From NCBI GenBank assembly GCA_017631775.1, contig JAGBSQ010000164.1, positions 1 to 5,187 on the forward strand: a stretch of DNA of 5,187 bases. The letters run 5' to 3'. Positions 1 through 5,187 of the stretch are shown one piece after another. Position 1 is the stretch's first letter. Every line of letters starts with the position of its first letter. The notes under the pieces were generated by a model. The model saw only the letters and a program-made list of their open reading frames with translations. It did not search any database and had not been told where the DNA came from. This DNA comes from Clostridia bacterium. Its GTDB lineage: Bacteria; Bacillota_A; Clostridia; Oscillospirales; CAG-272. A program made the position numbers and the translations under genes.

Positions 1-1113
1 CACAAATGCGGCGCGCAAATCCCCCGCAAAAGTATCGGCAACCACACCCGAAAGATAAGGGCCCGAAAGACAGCCGATATCCCCTGCAACGGCGAGGATT
101 GCAAACATCGAAACACCGCCGAGTGGAATATTTGCCGCCGCGTGGCTGAGGGTTCCCGGCCAAAAAACGCCTACGCTAAAGCCGCAAAGCGCACAACCGA
201 GGAGTGCGAAAATGGGATGCGGTGCAAATGCCGCCAACAAATATGCCGCAGCACAACCAATGCAACCCCAAACCATCCATTTGGTCAGGTCAATTTTGCC
301 CGAAAGTCTACCATAGAGAACACGCGCAATGCCCATCATCACGGCAAACATACAAGGGCCAAGCAAATCCCCAAGGGTTTTGTCAATGCCAAGGGCAGAT
401 TCGACAAATGCAGATGCCCATTGGCTCATAATCATCTCGCCCGCTCCCGCGCAGAACATCATCAAAAAGAAAACGAGAAAAAGCGGTGTGCGGAAGAGGC
501 GTCCAACTGCGGATTTCTCCCCTTCGGGAGTTGGGAGGTTATAAATAGGAACAAAACTGAACGCAACCGCGCCAATGAGCGGAATGATTGCCCAAAGAAT
601 GGGCAGGTAGTACCACGAGGTAGAGATATCAAAACAAAAGAAATAAACGCCCGAAAGGAGCACAACTCCTGCCTGCCCCCAAGAATAAAAGGAGTGCAAA
701 AGGCTCATGTTGCCGGATTTTTCTTCGGTTGGGCAAGCCTCCATCAAGGGGCTGATGATCACTTCGGTAAAACCGCCGCCAATACCGAGGATCGCCTCGG
801 CTAACAAAAGGCCGGCCAAGGGCGGCATCAGCTTTGGAAAAAGCGCAAGGCCGACAAGTCCGCCTGCTGCAAAAACGTGCGCCAAAATTGCCATTACCCT
901 CAAATTGAGGTTATTTGCATAGTGGGATGCGAGGACATCGACCGCGATTTGCGTAGCAAAATTAACAGCAATAAGCAAGCCAACCTCGGAGACCGAGAGC
1001 GCAAACTGACGCTGAAAGGTCAGGTACAAAAGAGGTGCCAAATTGATGCAAATTGCTTGTGTGATGTATCCGTTATAGCATGCCAAAATAGTGGATCGGT
1101 AACTTAACTTCAT
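1..1113 (-). CDS. MFS transporter, C-terminus cut by window edge
   Basis: Reading the minus strand from ATG at 1113-1111 gives 371 codons with no stop before the window edge. The protein is very hydrophobic, with about ten or eleven visible membrane spans and short polar loops, as expected for a 12-span Major Facilitator permease of roughly 390-410 residues, so only the end is missing. The N-terminus (MKLSYRSTILACYNGYITQ) leads straight into span 1. The loop after span 2 (VDVLASHYANNLNLR, about residues 58-72) sits where motif A lies. A Pro/Glu-bearing stretch (TEVIISPLMEACPTEEK, about 116-132) precedes span 5 (LLHSFYSWGQAG). A central polar loop lies at about 192-208, and the second-half motif A-like loop is GRLSGKIDL (268-276). 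The overall pattern resembles sugar/fucose-permease-like MFS proteins common in Clostridia, from family knowledge and without a search. The substrate cannot be read from sequence. The start is supported by AAGGAAA at 1119-1125 with a 5-nt spacer. It is divergent from eno and has its own promoter. Confidence 0.9.
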   Translation of the reverse strand, partial: MKLSYRSTILACYNGYITQAICINLAPLLYLTFQRQFALSVSEVGLLIAVNFATQIAVDVLASHYANNLNLRVMAILAHVFAAGGLVGLALFPKLMPPLAGLLLAEAILGIGGGFTEVIISPLMEACPTEEKSGNMSLLHSFYSWGQAGVVLLSGVYFFCFDISTSWYYLPILWAIIPLIGAVAFSFVPIYNLPTPEGEKSAVGRLFRTPLFLVFFLMMFCAGAGEMIMSQWASAFVESALGIDKTLGDLLGPCMFAVMMGIARVLYGRLSGKIDLTKWMVWGCIGCAAAYLLAAFAPHPIFALLGCALCGFSVGVFWPGTLSHAAANIPLGGVSMFAILAVAGDIGCLSGPYLSGVVADTFAGDLRAAFV

Positions 1114-1145
1114 AGTGATTTCCTTATTATAATATTGCTATGCAG

Positions 1146-1174
1146 ATTATATCACAAAAAGCCCTTTTTGTAAA
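1146..1174 (-). promoter_or_regulatory. Sigma-A promoter of the MFS gene
   Basis: On the minus strand TTTACA (1174-1169) is followed after exactly 17 nt by TATAAT (1151-1146), preceded by TGA, an extended -10 element. Transcription would start near 1139 and give a leader of about 26 nt that contains the ribosome binding site AAGGAAA. Confidence 0.8.
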
Positions 1175-1188
1175 GTCCTGCCGACTTT
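1172..1188. repeat. Inverted repeat overlapping the MFS -35 box
   Basis: AAAGTC, a 5-nt CTGCC spacer and GACTTT form a perfect 6+6 palindrome. It overlaps the -35 hexamer of the permease promoter, so it is placed as an operator would be. On the plus strand it is followed by a T-rich run and could also pass as a weak terminator, but no plus-strand gene precedes it. The role is inference. Confidence 0.35.
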
Positions 1189-1235
1189 TTTCTTTTTCTT
1201 TCGACTGTAAATTCCTTTTTTCTGTACGGTATTTT

Positions 1236-1265
1236 GTCGTTTTTTGGAAGTACGACATAAATGTC
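1236..1265. repeat. Overlapping short inverted repeats in the divergent intergenic region
   Basis: Two short dyads overlap here: GTCGT (1236-1240) with ACGAC (1252-1256), and GACAT-AA-ATGTC (1254-1265). They lie between the two divergent promoters in otherwise AT-rich DNA (1114-1400) in which I see no credible gene. They may be regulator sites or chance symmetry. Confidence 0.25.
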
Positions 1266-1366
1266 TATCTATTTTATGTACAAAAAAGGCCTGCTTTTTT
1301 GGCAACAAATTCTATGCTATATGTATTTTCACGAATTTTTCACCGTTTTTTCGTCACTATTGATAC

Positions 1367-1395
1367 TTTACAAACGCCAAAAAATGTTGTATAAT
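1367..1395 (+). promoter_or_regulatory. Sigma-A promoter of eno
   Basis: TTTACA (1367-1372) and a perfect TATAAT (1390-1395) are separated by 17 nt in AT-rich surroundings. The predicted start is near 1402, about 210 nt upstream of the enolase start codon. No better promoter is visible closer to eno, so the long leader is probably transcribed with it. Confidence 0.8.
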
Positions 1396-1401
1396 ATATG
1401 A

Positions 1402-2931
<1,530 letters not shown>

Positions 2932-2940
2932 AAACAACAC

Positions 2941-2980
2941 ACACCCCCAGTTGCAAAAAGAACCTTGCGGCTGGGGGTGT
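2941..2980 (+). terminator. Intrinsic terminator after eno
   Basis: ACACCCCCAG (2941-2950) and CTGGGGGTGT (2971-2980) pair perfectly over 10 bp. The stem extends inward by two G-U pairs and GCAA/TTGC to 16 bp around an 8-nt loop. The following tract (TTATATT) is only moderately U-rich, but the stem is very strong. It starts 9 nt after the eno stop. Read on the minus strand, the stem is followed by GTTGTTTTT, so it could act both ways. Confidence 0.85.
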
Positions 2981-2984
2981 TATA

Positions 2985-3013
2985 TTGACAAAATAAGGAA
3001 AATGTGATATAAT
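2985..3013 (+). promoter_or_regulatory. Consensus sigma-A promoter of the lipoprotein gene
   Basis: TTGACA (2985-2990), a 17-nt spacer and TATAAT (3008-3013) preceded by TGA (extended -10) form a near-perfect strong promoter. The -35 box begins 4 nt after the eno terminator stem, so the lipoprotein gene is its own transcription unit. The predicted start is near 3018-3020, followed by a leader of about 40 nt with a small GGCA-CAAA-TGCC hairpin (3018-3029) and the ribosome binding site AAGGTGA (3046-3052), 7 nt before ATG 3060. Confidence 0.88.
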
Positions 3014-3059
3014 ATATGGCACAAATGCCGACGGGCTGAAACGTGAAGGTGAAAGAGTC

Positions 3060-3929
3060 ATGAAAAAAACGATTAAAATCGCATTACTCCTTTGTCTGAG
3101 TTTGATTGTAAGTACGCTTATATTAACAGCGTGCAATATCATGGATTTTCTTCCCATGCCGAATGAAAATCCCCACGGGGAAACTACTCCCGTAGAAACT
3201 ACTCCTTCTCCACATGCACATACTGTGGTTATCGATGAAGCAGTAGCTCCCACTTGCACAGAGGCAGGTCTCACTACTGGCGCTCATTGCTCTGAATGTG
3301 ACGAAATCCTCGTTGCACAAGAGACTGTTAAGGCACTTGGACACACCGAAGCAATTGACGAAGCGATTGCCCCCACCTGCACTGAAACAGGTCTTACCGA
3401 AGGCAAACACTGCTCTATTTGTAACGAAGTTCTCGTTGCACAAGAGACTGTTAAGGCACTTGGGCACACCGAGGTTATTGACCAAGCAATAGATCCTACT
3501 TGCACCACAAATGGTCTTACCGAAGGTAAACACTGCTCCACTTGTAATGAAGTTTTTCTTGCGCAAGAGACCGTTAAGGCACTTGGTCATACCGAGATTA
3601 TTGACGAAGCCGTTACGCCTACCTGCACTGCTACTGGTCTTACGGAAGGTAAACATTGCTCCGTTTGCAATGAAGTTCTTGTAAAGCAAGAAACCGTTAA
3701 GGCACTCGGACACGGTTATGAAAGCACAGTCATCAAAGAACCTACCGCCACCGAAAACGGACTACTAAAATACACCTGTTCTGTTTGCGGCGATTTTTAT
3801 ACAGAAACAATAATCCCGAAAAATTTCGAGGTTAACCAAAGCAACCTTGATAAAATAGGTTACACAGGAGAATTTGGCGAAAACCTTGTCATCCCTGCTG
3901 TATTTCAATATAAAGGGACTTGGTATTGA
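3060..3929 (+). CDS. Surface lipoprotein with Cys-rich tandem repeats, cut short by an in-frame TGA
   Basis: The 289-residue product begins with a lipoprotein signal peptide: MKKTIK, a hydrophobic core, and lipobox LTAC at residues 22-25, giving membrane anchoring at C25 after signal peptidase II cleavage. A short Pro/Thr-rich linker (about 30-53) follows. Then come four consecutive 41-residue repeats (residues 54-217) of the form HTE.ID.A..PTCT..GLTEGKHCS.CNEVL..QETVKALG, each with Cys-x10-Cys-x2-Cys and His residues. The next segment (218-289) has a related CSVCGDFY motif and ends at WY, immediately before TGA 3927-3929. The same frame stays open after the stop into BspA-type leucine-rich repeats, so the ancestral protein was probably over 700 residues. 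Such repeats occur in extracellular proteins of Clostridia; the binding partner is unknown. Start 3060 is supported by AAGGTGA 7 nt upstream and by the signal peptide. The gene has its own strong promoter. If the stop is real, a short lipoprotein without its LRR region is made. Confidence 0.85.
   Translation: MKKTIKIALLLCLSLIVSTLILTACNIMDFLPMPNENPHGETTPVETTPSPHAHTVVIDEAVAPTCTEAGLTTGAHCSECDEILVAQETVKALGHTEAIDEAIAPTCTETGLTEGKHCSICNEVLVAQETVKALGHTEVIDQAIDPTCTTNGLTEGKHCSTCNEVFLAQETVKALGHTEIIDEAVTPTCTATGLTEGKHCSVCNEVLVKQETVKALGHGYESTVIKEPTATENGLLKYTCSVCGDFYTETIIPKNFEVNQSNLDKIGYTGEFGENLVIPAVFQYKGTWY
3219..3710 (+). repeat. Four tandem 123-bp coding repeats
   Basis: Units lie at 3219-3341, 3342-3464, 3465-3587 and 3588-3710, each exactly 41 codons with no indels. 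The second half of each unit (GLTEGKHCS to VKALG) is the best conserved. Units 1 and 2 share an identical 32-nt stretch (3309-3340 and 3432-3463), which suggests recent duplication or gene conversion. The following segment at 3711 starts like a fifth unit (H, PTAT, CSVC) but diverges. Confidence 0.95.
3711..3926 (+). repeat. 72-residue linker cassette, copy 1
   Basis: This 216-bp in-frame cassette runs from HGYES through PTATENG, YTCSVC, IGYTGE and LVIPAVF to WY. It is matched without gaps by 4578-4793, with 44 of 72 residues identical by hand count. In both copies it joins a preceding domain to an LRR array. The codon right after this copy is TGA. Confidence 0.92.
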
Positions 3930-4553
3930 GTAACAGATTTTGCTGGTTCTGTATTCCACAGTTGCACTGGCTTGTCGAGCATTACAATACCATATGGCAT
4001 AACGAGTTTGGATTACGGCTTATTCTATAATTGTAACAACCTTACGAGCATCGTTATCCCCAACACCGTTACAAGCATCGGCAATTATGCGTTCTCTGGT
4101 TGCAGTAGCCTGAAAAGCATCACGATTCCCGATAGCGTCACTAGCATCGGCGAGGACGCGTTTTGGGGGTGTGCTAGTTTAACGAATGTTACGCTTACTA
4201 ATAGCGTCAAAAGCATTGGAGCGTATGCATTCCAAGATTGTAGCGCAGTGACAAATATTGTGCTTCCCGACAGCGTGACGAACATCGGCGATGGAATTTT
4301 TTATGGATGCCACGCACTAACAAATGTCAACATACCTGATAAAATCACAAGAATCGGGGCACAGCTGTTCCTTGATTGCAGTAGCCTAACCACCATTACT
4401 ATCCCAGAAAGCATTACCAACATAGGCATATGGGCATTTAATGGTTGCTCTACTCTGACTAGCATAATATTTAATGGCACCGTAGAACAATGGAACGCAA
4501 TAAATTTTGAATATGACATAAGTAATCATCTTGTTGCAAAAAAAATTGTTTGT
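3930..4553 (+). repeat. LRR array 1 (BspA-type, 69-bp periodicity)
   Basis: A partial unit (3930-3965) is followed by seven full 23-residue units (3966-4448), each ending in Cys, and then a non-canonical unit with a NGTVEQWNAI segment ending at Cys 4551-4553. Units share L-T-x-I-x-I-P-x-x-V-T-x-I-G-x-x-A-F-x-x-C. Confidence 0.93.
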
Positions 4554-4577
4554 TCAAACGGTATCATTTGCTTTAGC

Positions 4578-4793
4578 CATAACTACGAGCGAGTAGTAAC
4601 CACCCAACCTACCGCCACCGAGAATGGTATTGTAAAGTACACCTGCTCTATTTGCAGCGACTCCTATACTGAGAATTTTGTCCCTGCTAATTTCACTGTT
4701 ACAAGTTCCAACCGTGAAATGATTGGATACACTGGTGAGGAAAATGAAAATCTTGTGATTCCCGCTGTGTTCGAACACAATAGAGTTTGGTAT
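4578..4793 (+). repeat. 72-residue linker cassette, copy 2
   Basis: HNYER through PTATENG, YTCSIC, IGYTGE and LVIPAVF to WY has exactly the same length as 3711-3926. It is followed by CGT (Arg) and the next LRR array, which gives the expected residue at the position of the TGA after copy 1. Confidence 0.92.
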
Positions 4794-4796
4794 CGT

Positions 4797-5187
4797 GTCT
4801 CCAGCATCGGCAATTATGCATTCAAGGATTGCGGTAACCTAACGAGTATCACAATTCCCGATAGCGTTACGAGCATCGGCGAGGGTACGTTCAATGGTTG
4901 CAGTAGCTTGACGAGCATCACGATTTCTGACAACGTTACAAGAATTGGCAATTATGCCTTCAACGATTGTACTAGTCTTACAAGCATTGTAATTCCCGAC
5001 AGCGTAACAAGTATAGGTTATAGCGCATTTGAAGATTGTAGTAGTTTGATTAGCGTTACAATGGGTAATGCTGTCACAAGCATTGGTAGCCGAGCTTTCT
5101 ACTCTTGCCGTAGTCTGGTGAGCATCTCGATATCTGATAGCGTCACAAGCATCGAAGAACAGACATTTAGTCATTGTGTAAATCTCC
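4797..5187 (+). repeat. LRR array 2, continues past window
   Basis: A partial unit VSSIGNYAFKDC (4797-4832) is followed by five full 23-residue units (4833-5177), then the start of a sixth. The terminal Cys is kept in every unit. The units closely match array 1, for example IPDSVTSIGE in both. Confidence 0.93.

Larger units (their letters stand above)
3930..5187 (+). pseudogene. In-frame LRR continuation of the lipoprotein gene after TGA; runs off window
   Basis: The frame of the 3060 gene is open for 419 codons after the TGA and passes the window edge. In order it encodes a partial plus seven full 23-residue BspA-type LRRs, a divergent end unit (FNGTVEQWNAINFEYD, typical of the last unit in clostridial LRR_5 arrays), the second 72-residue cassette, and another LRR array. 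Repeat consensus is (S/T)SLTSITIPDSVTSIG..AF..C. BspA-like LRR proteins are surface proteins often involved in adhesion or ligand binding; that is family knowledge, not shown here. No convincing ribosome binding site or start follows the TGA: the first in-frame candidates are TTG 3972 and TTG 4008, both inside the repeats. Independent translation therefore looks unlikely. Purifying features such as the intact frame and regular repeats suggest a very recent lesion, readthrough, or a sequence error. Confidence 0.75.

Noticed and set aside
142..804. 220-codon plus-strand open frame opposite the permease
   Set aside because: It encodes a low-complexity charged sequence with no domain, while the minus strand gives a coherent permease with promoter and ribosome binding site.
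1140..1394. 84-codon plus-strand open frame in the divergent intergenic region
   Set aside because: Its composition is that of AT-rich non-coding DNA (Phe-rich), it has no ribosome binding site, and it overlaps both promoters.
3219..3710. CRISPR-like direct repeats
   Set aside because: The repeats are contiguous in-frame coding units without spacers.
3927..3952. TGA as selenocysteine codon with a downstream hairpin (ACAGA 3933-3937 with TCTGT 3948-3952)
   Set aside because: The stem has only 5 bp, the position corresponds to Arg in the duplicate, and LRR surface proteins have no known need for selenocysteine.

Overview
The window looks like a chromosomal piece of a low-to-mid GC Gram-positive anaerobe, most likely an uncultured Clostridia member of the gut or rumen type. 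The evidence is consensus sigma-A promoters (TTGACA/TTTACA, 17 nt, TATAAT), purine-rich ribosome binding sites, a Clostridia-type MFS permease, and a lipoprotein that combines Cys-rich tandem repeats with BspA-type leucine-rich repeats. The taxonomic call is inference; there is no rRNA or other phylogenetic marker here apart from enolase.

Layout. (1) Positions 1-1113, minus strand: an MFS permease, complete at its N-terminus and cut by the window edge before its stop. (2) Positions 1114-1611: an AT-rich divergent intergenic region. It carries the permease promoter (minus), a strong promoter for the next gene (plus, -10 at 1390-1395), and a leader of about 200 nt with several hairpins and a terminator-like stem plus T7 just before the ribosome binding site. 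(3) Positions 1612-2931, plus: a full-length enolase (eno) with all catalytic residues. (4) Positions 2932-3059: a strong intrinsic terminator, with a consensus promoter starting 4 nt after its stem. (5) Position 3060 to the right edge, plus: a large secreted lipoprotein gene with a lipobox, four exact-length 123-bp tandem repeats, a 72-residue cassette, an LRR array, a second copy of the cassette and a second LRR array that runs off the window.

The most notable observation is that the lipoprotein reading frame is interrupted once, by a TGA at 3927-3929. After it the same frame stays open for 419 more codons to the window end. The interrupted site lies just after the first copy of the duplicated cassette, and the equivalent codon after the second copy is CGT (Arg). 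A nonsense mutation (for example CGA to TGA), a sequencing error or readthrough are the options. As written, the cell would make a 289-residue lipoprotein without its LRR domain.

The three genes do not form an operon. The permease is divergent, and eno and the lipoprotein gene are separated by a terminator and a new promoter. I see no functional link between glycolysis and the surface protein. I see no CRISPR array, tRNA, rRNA, insertion sequence or defence system in this window.
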